Origin: Xiphydria camelus
Lineage: Eukaryota > Arthropoda > Insecta > Hymenoptera > Xiphydriidae
Assembly: GCA_963678675.1 (NCBI GenBank)
Contig: OY783196.1
Span: 27,940,827 to 28,004,826, forward strand
Direction: 5' to 3'
Length of the DNA stretch: 64,000 nt
Positions 39,501 through 53,500 of the stretch are shown here, piece after piece. Made by a program: the position numbers and the translations under genes. Position 1 is the first letter of the stretch. Every line of letters begins with the position of its first letter. The notes beneath the pieces were generated by a model that was given only the letters and a program-made list of their open reading frames with translations, did not search any database and was not told the origin of the DNA.

Positions 39501-42500
39501 AGACGCAGGTGGATAATAATAATAGTGCCGAATGGGCGATCCACTCCGGTATTGCGCAACATAAACTTACGTGGGTACGTCCTATTAGAGCATAATGGAG
39601 AGGGAGAGAGAGAGAGAGAGAGAGAAGGGGGAGAGAGAATATATTATATTTTTACGTATATATATTTGTCTTTCTCGGTCCTACAAATATATCGCTTTAC
39701 ATTTTCTTTGGACCAATGGAGTCTGTTTAGCAAATTTGAAAATTGCGCCAACATTCATAAATGCAACTTAAAGAATATTCGCATTTGTATAACGACATTC
39801 AATCAATTTATTATCCGAGAAGAATTAAGCTGGGATCAAATAAATCCTAATTAAACAATGAAACATTCATTGGTTCGCTAACTTTGTGATATAAACGGAG
39901 CGGTCGATGCTTTCCGATCAATCTATACATAATTAAATACCTTAATTACCTTTCAATCTCCTAAAATTTGCATACTTGCTTCCTTATTTTTTCATACGAT
40001 TCCCCTATATAACGATCATAAAAATGGTATCCGGGTAATTACAAATTGACGAGAGGAAACGTCGATCGATTCCCTGGAATATAACGCGCCTGGGAGATGA
40101 TGCGATTTTTACATCGCAGTAATCCGGTTGCATTCCATAGGCGCGGCATTATTCGCCCCATCTGCGCCAGATGGAAGGCAACCACGAAACTCGTTTACCG
40201 CGATTTATAAAGCGCACCGCCTTGCGTATACCTCGAACGAATCGCTATACATGTAATGGTGCCGCCGATTCCAGGAAATTGCCCTTCTATAAATTACCAT
40301 CGCCCGAGAGAAGCACGCACAACCGCACGAAATGAAAGATCGGTGGAATCACGCTCGAAAGATCGAGCCAAGGCATGGAGAAAAGCAGACGAAGGATGTG
40401 CGGTTCCAATTTTACGCGGAGAATGTGGTCGCGCGTGATTGTCGGGTACGTCGATTCGTATCGTGCGTACGCGAAGAACGGTACTCGTACGTCCGCACGC
40501 GTGACCGGAAGCCGCGGCGAACGTCTCTCGCGCGCTTAAATATGGTATACGCGGGTATCGCCTTATACGGTGCGTGCACTCGACCACAGAATGCAGTGTG
40601 CGTGCTTTGTCCTCCCATAAGGCGCCCCCGCATCCCGCCTCCTCTCGCAGGTCGCCGTCCGCTTATTCCGGCCAGCTTTTCCGGGCAACTCTTCGCGAAA
40701 CACACCGGCTGCTCGCGACTAGCGCGTATAACACGACTCGGGAGAAAGAGAGAGAGAGAGAGAGTAGCAGGAGCGAAGGAAGGGTGGTGCGAACGACCAC
40801 CACCGTCGCGGCGATAACGCGCAAGTCCTCGCGCCAAAAATCGAACCGTGCGGACCGTAGAGGCGCGCGCGGGACGACGGTACAACCACGCGGAAAGCGC
40901 GGTATTACACAATGGCCTCCCAGTTTCCTCGGTCCTCTACTCGGCGCGCGCGCGGAGGGGAAAGTCTCCGGGGGATGAGTGGGGCGGGACGCCGGTCGCG
41001 GTGAGGATGAAAGCGGGGATGACGGGAGCGCGGAGGGAGGCACGGCGCTTTTCTGGTGACCCGGGAAAATTTACCCGCTATCGCGGTATCGAGGGGTTTG
41101 CTTAATTGCGGGAGACGCGTAATAGGTTTGCACGGGTAGAGAGATATAGGCGCGCGTGCCTGTATAGGTATCGCGGTGAGAGGAGAGAGGAAGGGGGATG
41201 GCGATAGAAAAATGACGGGAAAATATCGAGAAAACGGGAAGAAGAAAATTTACGACACCCGTATAGCGAGCCCCTGCGCGGCGAAAGCTTCCCCGCAGCA
41301 ACTTCGAACAGCTGTTAAGAGCAGTGTTCATCGCTGGCTCACGGACATTCGTAAATTTGCCCGGGAGCGCAGCACGGTGAATGATTAAAATGAAAATCAC
41401 CAATTTCTCGCGCGGTTCGTCTTCTTCTCTCTTCCATCCCGCGCATTTTTCACGTCGTCTCGGTATCCGCGCGGAGGGTCGCGACTTTACGCGCCCAGCT
41501 CTCATCCACTTTCATTACCGACATAGCGGTGAGACGTTGGCCGTAAATTCTGAAATTCCTGTCTGTGGCGAAAGGGAGCGGAGATGTATAGCGAGGAGCG
41601 GAGTCCCGGATGAACGAAAGCGCCTCTCCGCGTACCTTCCGGAGCGATGAATCGAGAAGTGGGAGGGGGTGGGAGCGAGGGGAAGGCAGCAGCGGGGCTC
41701 GATGATGATTAATTAAGAATTACGCGAGACGGATGGCGGAGACGCGTCTGATTATCCGTCGTCACGCGCGAAACGAGCGGGAAAAGGGGCGAGGTGGAAA
41801 AAATTCTATCCGGACATCGGTTCTTCTCTTCGCCGAAGTTTTTATTCACCGGCTGATCGTGCCGCGTAATCCTTAATCGCCCGCAGTTACAAATCCGCGA
41901 GTGACGCGTCGCGAAGAATTCGAAAGCTCCGTCGTGAATTTATCCACCGCCGTTCGCGTTGTCCGGCAGCTTTTCCGCGGGAGTCGGGAAAACGCGCGAG
42001 GATTACCCACGCTCCCGTGCGCGCGAGGCAGTCACTCGAGCGATGTTACGAGAAATCTATGGAGATTATATAGTTCCTTCTCTTTTGTTCCGACTCGTGT
42101 GCGGCGGAGAGACGTGCGCGCGTACCGTACCTTCCACGGGGAGCGTAGCGCCCTCTCGGAGCGTGAGCTGAAAATCACGGCTAGAACGAGAGCGATCTGT
42201 TTACGGCGTAGTTGTACGCGGGAGAGCGCTCGGCAAATTGCGCTCGAAAAAATATCCGCGCACTACACCGACGCGTATATTTATTTAGTTAAACAATCTC
42301 GCCGCACGACGAGAGTCGCCTATAAATTACACTACATTTACGAGCGAAACGAGAGCACCCGCGAGCCTCTGCGTAAAATCGCCCGGAGATCTCTCCACGA
42401 GGTTATAAAAAAAATTCGAGTCCTCTCTCAACGTCGGTTCACGGCCGAGTCCCCTTAAGGTCGTTTATGCCGCACGACTCCGGTGCGCGCGGCTATATAG

Positions 42501-44533
42501 CCCACCGTGTGTATCTACGTATAGAGAGGGTCCCGGTACGTGTATGTACCCATTATGCGCGGCAGGGAACCTCGGACCTTTTATAGCGCGCGAGACTCTC
42601 GCACAATTTTACTTTTATCGCCACTTTCGCGCGCGGCGGATGGGGCAACTAACTTCGGAAGCACCGAGGGGGCTTCCGAGACAGCGCCGCGCAAAGCCAA
42701 AACTCAGCCGGAACATGATTCCGCGGGATTATCGGCGGGAACGGTGAACCGAGGTACCGCTTATCTTAAAGTTTAACCGGTGTAAATCCATGTACGTCCG
42801 CGTACTCGCGCGAAGGAGCCGCGAAAGAGATTCAAAGACGCACGCGCGAGCACCGCAACGGGAGATCTAGCGTGGATAACGCAAACACGAACGACGTGGT
42901 CTAACGACGACCCGAGTTTCGCGACCTCTGTTGCTCCGGAGAAACGTACGACCTCGCAACATTGTATCCGTTGGTGAAACGTTCGCTACTTCTTCATAAT
43001 TCTTTTCGTATGAGGAAATGTGTAACGTTTGTGGAAAAAAGCAGCAGTTTTTATTGCCTTATCCGGTAGCGCTGAGGCTCGAGCTCATTTTCAAGAATTT
43101 GTACAGAATTTTGTTGTTGTTCTATTTACCGTTACGACTGTACACGGAGAAACGAAAACTGCACGAATTACGATTTGACTAGAATAAGCTGTGATTCAAC
43201 CGATAGCAATTTCTGAGCAAACAGACATTATATCTGGTTGATCCAGTAGCTGTACTGTTGCAAACGGTAAACAGAAATGCATCCTCTGTACAAATTCTTA
43301 AAAATTATCTCGTCTCAGCGCTGCTGAATGAAACGATGACAATTATTGGTTTTTGAAATAATGAAAATACGTCAAATCGGTTTCACCATTTCCCGATACG
43401 TCATCCTGTATTACGTGTCACAGCTGTTACTACATACAATATACAAGTCGCTCGGATGAATGGCGAGGGTCGAGCGACGATTAGACCGACGACCGGTTTA
43501 ATTGTCGGTTCTGATCCACTCCCGTGTGCTTCGTCGTCCGGTGATACGCCGGCGAGCTTTTACGAGCGAAACTGCCGCTGCTGCTCCCTTCTCGCCCGCT
43601 AATTGTAAGCACACAGTGGACATCGCCGCACACACATCGTCCTCCTTGCAGCAACGCGCGGGTACACCGACGCGATGCCGGAACCTTGGTGTCGCGACGT
43701 CGAGCACCGGATAGGAGTCCCTGGAGTGCACCAGGCGATGCTGCGGACTCGCGAGGTCGAGAGGAGCGAGACTCGCTCCGAACTTTCTTGCGCGTGCACT
43801 CTTGCGACGTAATACATGAAATACGGACTTTTTGATTGAATTCGGTCTTGAGAAGGAAAATATTCATATTTTTAAATTTAATTCGTAATCCGTATGCGTA
43901 TTCGATAACGTGCGAATGAAAAACGGTTCGAAGAAATCATCATTCACTGAGTCATGAGTGCGTTTTCCTCTACTGGATTGTGACGTCATCGGAAAGCCAG
44001 AGAGACGCACTTGTGTCAAGCTGCGAGTGCGAAGAAGATAATCTTATACCTAAGCGCTACGACGTAGCTGCATTTCAAAATATCGCTTTCCAGCTCAGAT
44101 AAGGCGGAAAATGAAAAATTAAAAAATACGGAGTTGATAGCTTTGTCGAAATTTATCGAATCTGCCGTAAAAATCAATGTTACAACCGAATTCGAAGCGA
44201 ATTCCTAAACTCGCAATGGAGCCTGAGCGAACCCGTTATTAATTTAGCGCCATCGCCGTGGCTGTGAGAATTTGTATTCGCGTGATAAATTCCTACGTTA
44301 AGTCGTATTATCAGCGTCATAATACACGCGAAATCTCTCGCGTCGCGAAATTGCGAGGCGCGAAATGAATTTGTCGGCGCGCGGGGAAAGACCCGCGGCG
44401 CGCGTGACATCGCGTCAACGTCCTCTATGACGTAAACGGCGTCGTACGTTTTAATTGCATCCATTAACGGTTGGCTCTTATTGTCTCGGCTGCGGGCGCT
44501 GTTATGCACGATATGCCTCCATCCTCCGTTTCG

Positions 44534-44575
<42 letters not shown>

Positions 44576-47500
44576 CCTCTTCCTCTCACCCCTCTCTCTT
44601 TCGACACGTTCAAAATGACGTTATCACACCTAAGGCTCCTTCCCATCGCCCGCAACAACGAGCGTCTGACAATGGGAGCGACGTCGGTCGACGCTCTCCC
44701 TCTTCGCGCGCGTTTATGGACCCCCAAGAGCGGTACGCGTCCCTCCGCGCGAGTATATACTTAACGTCTATATATATAACGGGCGCGCGAGCAATCGCTA
44801 ATATATTTCGCGATCTCGCTCGATATTTCGCCCCTGCCTCGAAGGCGCCGCAATCTCCGCGCAGCTGACGATTTCGTCGCCACGTGGAACGGTCGTATAA
44901 ACGCCCTGAGGCCTTTAGTATCCAATTTTCCTTCGGCGAGGAAACGGAGAACGTACGTTCGTTCTCGCGAGAGGCGTTGTTCCATTAATTGGACTTTTCG
45001 TTAAGATCAATCCACGCGAGGATTCGTGGATCTTGAGGCAATGGGCATATCTGTCCGGTGACTTCCTGGATGTCACACGCGTCGCTGATCATCGAAATAC
45101 GCGCCACAGGCAAGTGTCGAGATTCGAGTTGATCTGGAAAGCATTCTGCGGAATGTCTCGCTGCAGCGCCTTCGTATAATGTACTACATACCGGCTGGGG
45201 ATTAGTTCGCGATACGTGGGGTATGCGAGAGCAGAAAGGAGACTCGTTATTCGCACACTATTCCAGATCAGAGGTGTGCCGAAAGTAGCTAAAGTGAACT
45301 GTTGATATTCGCAGGCCGTCCAATTGTCAATTCTCAAGTTCAGTGTCAAATCGTCGATAGAACTACTGCCACTGGCAGTGAGATATTATCTTCCACCTGT
45401 AGCGACAATTATTACCGCCAGCTGTGCAACCTAACTACCAGAAACGACCGTAAAGTCGTCTAGTTAGTCGTGGCACACCTCTAATTTGGATTATCGTACA
45501 TAGATAATATAAGAGCATCCCGCCGACTCGCTCCAGAACTCGTAACAAAATTCAGACTCCCCCCTCGCCTCGAACCGTCGCCCGCTCCCGCGCGCCGATA
45601 TTTGCCCTGTATATAAGCATTCCGCGTCTCTTCCCTACGATTTCGACGAGGGAGGGGGAAAGGGCAGCGACGAAGAACGGTATCCCGTAGGTATACATAT
45701 ATATCGAGAGCGTCACCGCCGGTAGATTTCCGCCCACCGCCGTCGTCTCCTTCGAAAGTTCCCGAGATCGGCTGCCGCGGCGCGCGCGGAAGATCCTGTG
45801 GAGGGGGAGCCGGCGAGCTCGCCGCTTCCGGTCGCTTCGGAAACTTCGCCGACAGATGGTCCGCCGTCATATCCGAGCCGGCAGAACTTCCGTTCTCGCG
45901 CTCCACGCCCGCCGTCGCCGCTCGACCGATCCCTCGAGACGCTGGCTGTGTAATCCCGACCGAAACCCCTTTCTCGTAAGGCGAACTTCGCGAGCGCCAG
46001 CCGCACGGCTAGGCGGAATCGGTCGCGTAGAGAGTTATCGCTTCCGAGGAGTCCTCCCGCAATAAGACACGCCGCTCGGCGGGAAACGCGAAAAGAACGT
46101 CGCGCTATCGATCGCGCGCGTGTTCACGAGGCGAGATAGCGTCTACGCGCGATGAACTTTTCTCGGGGGATGAAAATCCCGAGAGAAACTCGACTCGGAG
46201 TTTTCTCCGTCGAGCGTAAAACGAGAGCAAACAGTCGGTGGAAGGATATACGGAGAGACAGCGCGATCCCCGCGGAGCGACGGTATCACGGGTTCGGATA
46301 TCCTTGTGAATTCCCGTTAGAATTTTCACGTTCGACGCGGAGAATATCGTCTCGAGCCGTCGCGGAGGACAAAAACCGTTTCCCAGTCACGAGCGCAACC
46401 CAATTAGCCGTGTTCTCGCGAAGCCGATGGCGGGGGGAAGTCTGTGAATTTTCCCCCGCACGGATCGACGTCGTCGGTAAATTAATCGTAAGTACAGCCC
46501 GCGCCGGGCCTTTGAAGCGCGTCTGCCGTCTCCGAGGGGAAGTCGAGGGGGACGCCGATTCGTGCGCCGGGTCAAAAGCGACGTTGAGTCGACGACGAAT
46601 TTCGTTACGGGATACTGCAGTTTCGAGCGCTCGCCGGAGTCTTCCGTTCCGACGAGAAAAGAGCAAAGAGGGAGAAGAAAAAAGGAGAGAAAATAAAATG
46701 TCTTAACGAACTACAGACGCGCGGAACGTTCGCGTCGCCAGATGCTCGTCGATCCTGAGAAGCAACCGAAACGAACTTATCGCGGTGGGTATGCCGCACT
46801 CGCGAATTCGGTTTTTAAGCAATTTTTTTTTATCGCAGATTTGAAAAATGTGGACAGAGTTATCAACCCCGTGTTTTTTCCACTTTTCATTTTCGGCCTT
46901 GTCTGAGCTGGAAAACGATATTTTCTTTCTCGCGTGATATTGGACATGTATGCAGATTACAAATTGAATGTTGAAACATGAATATTTTTTTTAAGATCGA
47001 ATCCGCATCGATCTTGGAGAGAGTGAATTCCCGCCGACTTTTACGACCGTAGATAAGTACCGCGCCTAATTGCGGCCGCGATACCGGCGGAGCGGCCGTT
47101 TAGGCACGGCGCGACTAATCCCCGCGAAACCAGAGGACGAAATCCCTCCCGATCTGGAATATTCCGCCAAACCCCGTCCCGCACGCACACTGTACGTACG
47201 TGCACGTGTAGCTGCGAGCCAGCGAGTTGCCTGGCAACCGGGCGCGGCAATCGGGACGAGGGATCTCTGTATTTCCGAAATTTATACCGAATTTGCAGTA
47301 ATCTCCGCCGTGCGCCCGACCGCGCGTAATATCGTCGAACGATTTTGGTCGGCCTGGCGGGCGCGAGCGATATACGGCGAGGAAGTGTGTATTGGCGAAC
47401 GAACCACGATTTGCCGCGGTCGATCAACGGGCGTGCATATGCAAACTGGATCAGAAATGCTGTCCTAAATGCAGATTGTAGTACAGATAGGAAGGCATCA

Positions 47501-50500
47501 TTAGATACGATTGTCACTTTTCAGAAAGCTAGAGGAGGGATGTGAGTTTTTGAGTAAGCATCGGTAGTAGCGATAAAAAATGTGATTCAGTGTGGCCTTG
47601 GTGGAACTCCAATGTCAGATTCCAAGTGTTTCGACGTTTTTGTCCGTTTATTCAAGATGAGGGTAGTAGTTCCTGCTTGTATGATGAAAATAGAATTTTT
47701 TAATTAATTTTTTTTTTTTTTTCGAAATCAGCGTTGTCGATCTAGGTACGTTAAAAACGAGCTTTCGGAGTTCTCGTTCATTTTTCACGCAATAGGGATA
47801 GTCGCCCCTGCTCAGAGGATACAATTACGAATTTGTAATGTTATCAATGGCATCAGTGTGTTCGAAAATCCCTGAAGTGACTTCGATACGAGTGATATCA
47901 AATAATGCTCATCTACTCGAAATCCATAAGGCCGGCTTTCACTTTTCAAACTTCACCGTGGAAGGGCTGAATCGCATTTTTTATCACTGTCACCGATGCT
48001 TGCTCAAAAACTTACATACCTCCACTGCTTCTCTGAGAAGTGCCGATCGTATTTAACGATTGCTTCTTAATTTTATTTCAATCGATTTTCAGGACAGCAT
48101 TTCTGGTCCAGCCCCGGTAACGCACGGATGTATTCGGCTCTGATATATTTATACAAAATCAAAATAAGCCGATGACGTCGCTATGCGTCTCGCCGTATAT
48201 AATACCTTCGCGAACAATAACAGCGCAAAAGGAGAGAGGATTTCTCACGTCACGAGTGAAAGATGGTCCCGCGTCTTTGTTTTGACTTTCCCGAATCGCG
48301 TCGTCAAAATAACGACGCGCGTGATATAGTAGGTGGGCGCGAGGCTTAGGACTTTATCATTAGTATTCCACCGTGCTGCTGCTTACCCCCTACCCGGCGG
48401 GGAGGGGAGGTAGGACACCTCTTCTTTCTCTTCTCGTTATGTATAACGAGAGGAGAGCGATCTCGGTGCCCCTTTTAGAGTTCGTCCCTCTGCGGCGGGC
48501 GATTCGACAATTTTTCGTAAATGCGTCATCAGCCGGAATTTTCAAGGGGAAAAACCGCTGCGATTGCATCGCGAGTAATTACGGTAAATAGATTTTTCAT
48601 TCGGGAAAACGTCTGGTAGACATTCCATCGTTTCTGTCGTTCGATTAAAAAATGTTACACGATTCCAGATGCGCGCTCCGAAATTACGCGTCCATCGCGA
48701 AGACGTTGCTATAACGCCATCGATCCAACGTCGCGCGAAGGGTGCGGAGAGCCGCGCGCGCGAAATCGACGATGCAACATCCGCGGATCGGCTGCGGGAA
48801 AACGTAATACATCCATCCATTTCGTCGCGGGCACCCCGCAACCCCGCGGGGCTCGTTAATAATAATTTCCCCGCGTCATTCCCCGCCCGCTTTAAAATGT
48901 TACCCGAATTTCTAAAGCGGCGCCGGGCCTCTCTCTCTCTCTCTCTCTTTCCGGATCCGACGAGAGTTTCACCCGATCCCTTCGGTAAATTTCCCCCGTG
49001 TGTAACGAGAGAGCGAAATGTTTTCCTAAGGGCTCCCCGCGATTTCCGTTGCGGTTCGATGCCCATACACGATGGCGCGGAGGTAAGGGGCGCACGGACG
49101 GAGAGATTACGCAATGCTAAATAAGGGACACCTGCGATGTAACCGCGGATCGGCGAATTCGCCGAGGGGCTGGGAATCGCCTTGCGGCTCCCCGAGGAGA
49201 AAACGGAAAGATTAAAGCGAACGGATTAGAAGAAAGCGGGCTCGGCTGTCGGGAGCACTCTCTCGTTTTTTGGGAGAGAATTAAGGTTTCTCGGGCGGTA
49301 CAGGGGCTGCTAAAAGTTAGTCGACTGAAGTACAGTAACACTCTAAAGCATGTTCCTCGTGCGATGTGGCGGCAACGTTTGACGTACAGTAGTATGTGTG
49401 TATCTGTGAGTTCAAAAATGAAGCCCAAAACATCCGGTCATACATCCGTACGTCATGCAACGTTGCCACATTGACTTGTCAAAGGTTAAATTTGTAAAGA
49501 ACAATCAATAAAAAAAATAACGGGCTTCCTAATGAACGTGAAAATTGGTATAGATGATTTTAGTTCATGAAACTTGCTCTTCACAAAATTTCAGAATTTT
49601 GTCACTATTTTTCTCCGAAATATCGCGGTTTATTGGTTATAACCCATAAGAACACATGTTGTTTTGTTATTCAAAAATCTGGGCAACGAGCTTCTTAAAA
49701 GACTTGACAATTTAACTGAATTTTTTTCTTACTACAATCTACCGAATGCAATCATTTTCAAGCATTTCTCACTATTTTTAGCATAACGCTCGAGAAACCT
49801 TAAATACGATCTCCCCCGAAACAATCGAGAATTCTCCTCAAATCTGCCACGCGATTCGACGGAAGTCACTGTGTTCGGGATAAATTACTCGAGCGGCGCG
49901 AAACTCCGTACTTTTTACGAGGCCAAATTGCCGTACGAATCCGTGACAATCGCCTGAGAGGCATTCCACGTTCTCCACGAACTTCCAACTCGCCCGCGGC
50001 GCTTACGAAAAGTGGAATCAGACCGACACTACCCGTACGTGCACTCCGGCGTCGCGCAGCGTTACAGAGGCGGGAGGCGCACAGCTCGCGCGTCCCGCAA
50101 AGTAGCGGAAGAAAGCGGGCGAACCAACCCTTATAATTAAGTTAGAATCGGCGTCCCCTGCGAGAGAGAGTAGGCGTGTTCAGATTTCACAATTCGCGCC
50201 CTCCGCCGGCCGGAGCTCATCCCGCCCGGGGAAAATGAATTTCGCGGCGGGCTCCTCCATCCGCCGGGGCGAATATTTCCTCCGCATTGTCCAATTTGGC
50301 GCGCGCGCCCGCGCGCCGGCTCTCCTTCCCGTTTCTTCGTACCCTCGCGTCGGGTGGAACTCCGTGCCCCGCACCGAGCTTCTAATTTGGACGAGGAATC
50401 AAGAGGGAGCAAAATGCCAGGCGCAAATCCCTGAAATAAATCTCCGCGAGGACCGCCGAATCGTATAGAATTCGGTTTTCAAGCATTTCTCCTTATCGCA

Positions 50501-53500
50501 GAGTCGAAAAATTTGAGCGAAATTATCAAACGCGTGTTTTTTCATTTTGCATTTTCAGTCTCACCTGAGCTGGAAAACGACATTTTCAAATGCTGCAGCT
50601 ACGTCGTCGTACCGTGAGTCTATCTCTCTCGCACTCGTTACTTATATTGTCAGTGTAAGTACGTCTCTCTGACGTTTCGATGACGTCACGATACTTATCG
50701 TAGAGAGAAAACGCGAATAATTCGTTCATCGAATACTTTCTTTTTCGCGTGACATCGACTACGTGTGCGGATTACAAATTGAATTCAGAAATACGAGTAT
50801 TTTTTTTTTATTCAAAGACCAAATTCGCCGAACGCGCTCCGACAAAGACGCGGACCGAAATACCGATCCCCCCGGCGTTCGCGCGCAATCCCTCCCCCGC
50901 ATGTTCGACGAAAAGCTCTACCCTACTCGCGACGAGCGGAGCGCGAAACATTAATTAATCACCCGGCATTCGAATAATTCATTCCGCAAGGCGCGATATG
51001 GTCGAACGAGCTCGCGTCTTCACATTTGCCACCTGAACAATGTGCCGAACGAAACGCGCGGGACCTTGCGAAACGGAGCTCCCGCGAGTCCGATACGAAT
51101 CGCTCGGAGGGAAGCTTTGTTTTACTTCTCTCCCCGTGAGAGCGCAGCGCTCGTACACGCCTCAACGACGATTCTCCCCGCCCACCCGCTCTCAACTTCT
51201 CTCTTTCCGTTCGACACTACTGCAGCGTGTCCTCCGCGAAAACCGGTTCGCGTCCATGTACCGGCGATCTTCCCCGATGACGGGCGATGAGTCGATAATC
51301 CGATATCTCTCCGCCACTCCTCTCCCTCGTTCGTCCCTGTATACCTATACGGCACACGTTCCAAAATTCCTAATCCCCCCCCCCAATCCCAGCCAATATC
51401 TTCCTTGTCTTCCAACCCGCGCGACTCTTTTATTGACTTTTCAAAAGCTCGCCGCACACGCGGGACTCGCTGCGGATCCTTGGGAAAAACAACCCTCGCG
51501 CATTCTGTACATCGATATGTGTGTCAGTGAATCTCGAAAATCGCCCCAGCGAATGTCCACTTTTTACGCAAAAGAACGCGGAGTATTGAGAAACGAATCG
51601 TCGAACGTCCTCTCGAAATTCCACCCAAGGATATTGAAGATGTCGGGAAAAATAAATTTCTCTGCCGGAGCGAATAACAGTTTTTTTTTGCACAAATGGA
51701 CGCGGGGTTGACAGCTATAGATTCCCTCGCATTACTCGGTCATGCTCGTCTTTATACACTGAAAAAAGTATTTAGCTAATCCAGCTATATTTCTGGCTGC
51801 CTCAGACACAACTAGAAAAATATTTCTAGCGTAGCAAGAATTCTTGCTATTGCGAAAAAAAATTATCACTGCAATTACTATAATTTTCTAGTTGTGGCCA
51901 AATTTTTTTGAGTGTACAAGTTCTCCAAAGTTATATTTCCGAAGGACGGACATTCTTGGAGTACTAATTAGAGAAATTCGAAAGAACGACCGAGAAAAAA
52001 TAATATGGTTACTTAAAATAGGATGCGATTAGTGAAAAGGTCAAATCAGTCGCGTAATTTGAATTGCTCAAAACAAAAAAATCGTTCCTCTGTACCTTCC
52101 GTGCTATTTCGACAAATCTGCCGCGATCGCCGTGTACGACTACTTGTTGAATCACCCGACCGTGATGTAACTCGTTATTCGTCGGTACTTCTGACTACCT
52201 ATTCAACTGGATTTAGTTTACCGTACAAACACGACGCCACGCCCGTGCAATTTCGGTGCACAGCGCGCGATGTAACTTCTTATCGCTTTCACCAAAAGTT
52301 GATATCCGCTTCTTCCTTTTTTCTGTTCGCTTGATTTGGGGAATCGGGGCGAGAAGAATTATAACTCGATTTTTAAATAAAAAGAAATGCGTGTAAAGAT
52401 CAGGTCAGCGTTTAATTGACGTGTTTTATTATTACAGCAAAAATGTAGAATTAGAACAAATCACCGCCTAAATTTCTACCGATTTCTACCCATCATTATT
52501 CGTTACATCAAGTATTACCAAACCAGTCTATCGTGTCGTCGCAGCGATATCATTGACTCGTAAGTAAATAAAAGTATCGTAAGTGACTAAAAAAATACTT
52601 CGTTCCGTCGACCTTAATCTTGACATCCGCAACCGCATTGCAAAGTCACTCACGGACAGTCGACGTCACACGACGTCACGATGAAATCATCGCTGTATTC
52701 CCGGATTTGTGGTCGACGACGTGAAAAAATTCAAACTTCTCCCCGTCGAGATCGCAATTGCCGTCGTCGTCGTCCTTCTTGCTTTTCCGTTGAAACAAGA
52801 GCATCGCGCGCTGATGTGAACCCTTATATTCGTGAGCGCTAATCAGGATAACGACCGTGCGTAAAACCGGACTCTCGTTCGTGAGTGCGTTGTTGGTCGA
52901 GTACAATTACAGCGTCGCGAAGCACACGGCTATTGCGTTTAGCGCGTAATTAATTAATTAGTTACCAAGTTAAGGTTAGCCTGTATACATATATCGTGCA
53001 AAGTGTCCTCCAAGGACTGTCTACGAGTTTCCAGGGATTTAACGATACGCACGTATTAACAATTCCCTCGCTACCTCTCTTCCAGTATAAATTTCTAAAA
53101 ATAATGAAAATATATTAAAATATGCGAATACCAGATGCCCAATCAATTAGCTGATATTTCACTAAAATACACGCTTATTAACGCCGACTCGAGGCCGACG
53201 AAGCGTTCTTGGAAAACGCGTTAACGCTCCTCGAACAAGCGCGCGACTCGCTTACAACTGACCAAACCTCACGAAATTACGATATACAGTCATAACTATT
53301 GTACGGACTCCGATTTCGACTTTCTCCTCGTACGTCGGATCAAGCGCCTACTTATTCATACGCCTCCCTTTCCGTCGCGCGTTCCCCTGGACACGTTTCC
53401 GCTTATTACGCGAACATTTCTCTCCCCGAACGGTTCTTCCGGCCGTCGCGTTATCCACTCCGATGACGACGCCATCGATCTTACCGCGAGTCACAGCGCG

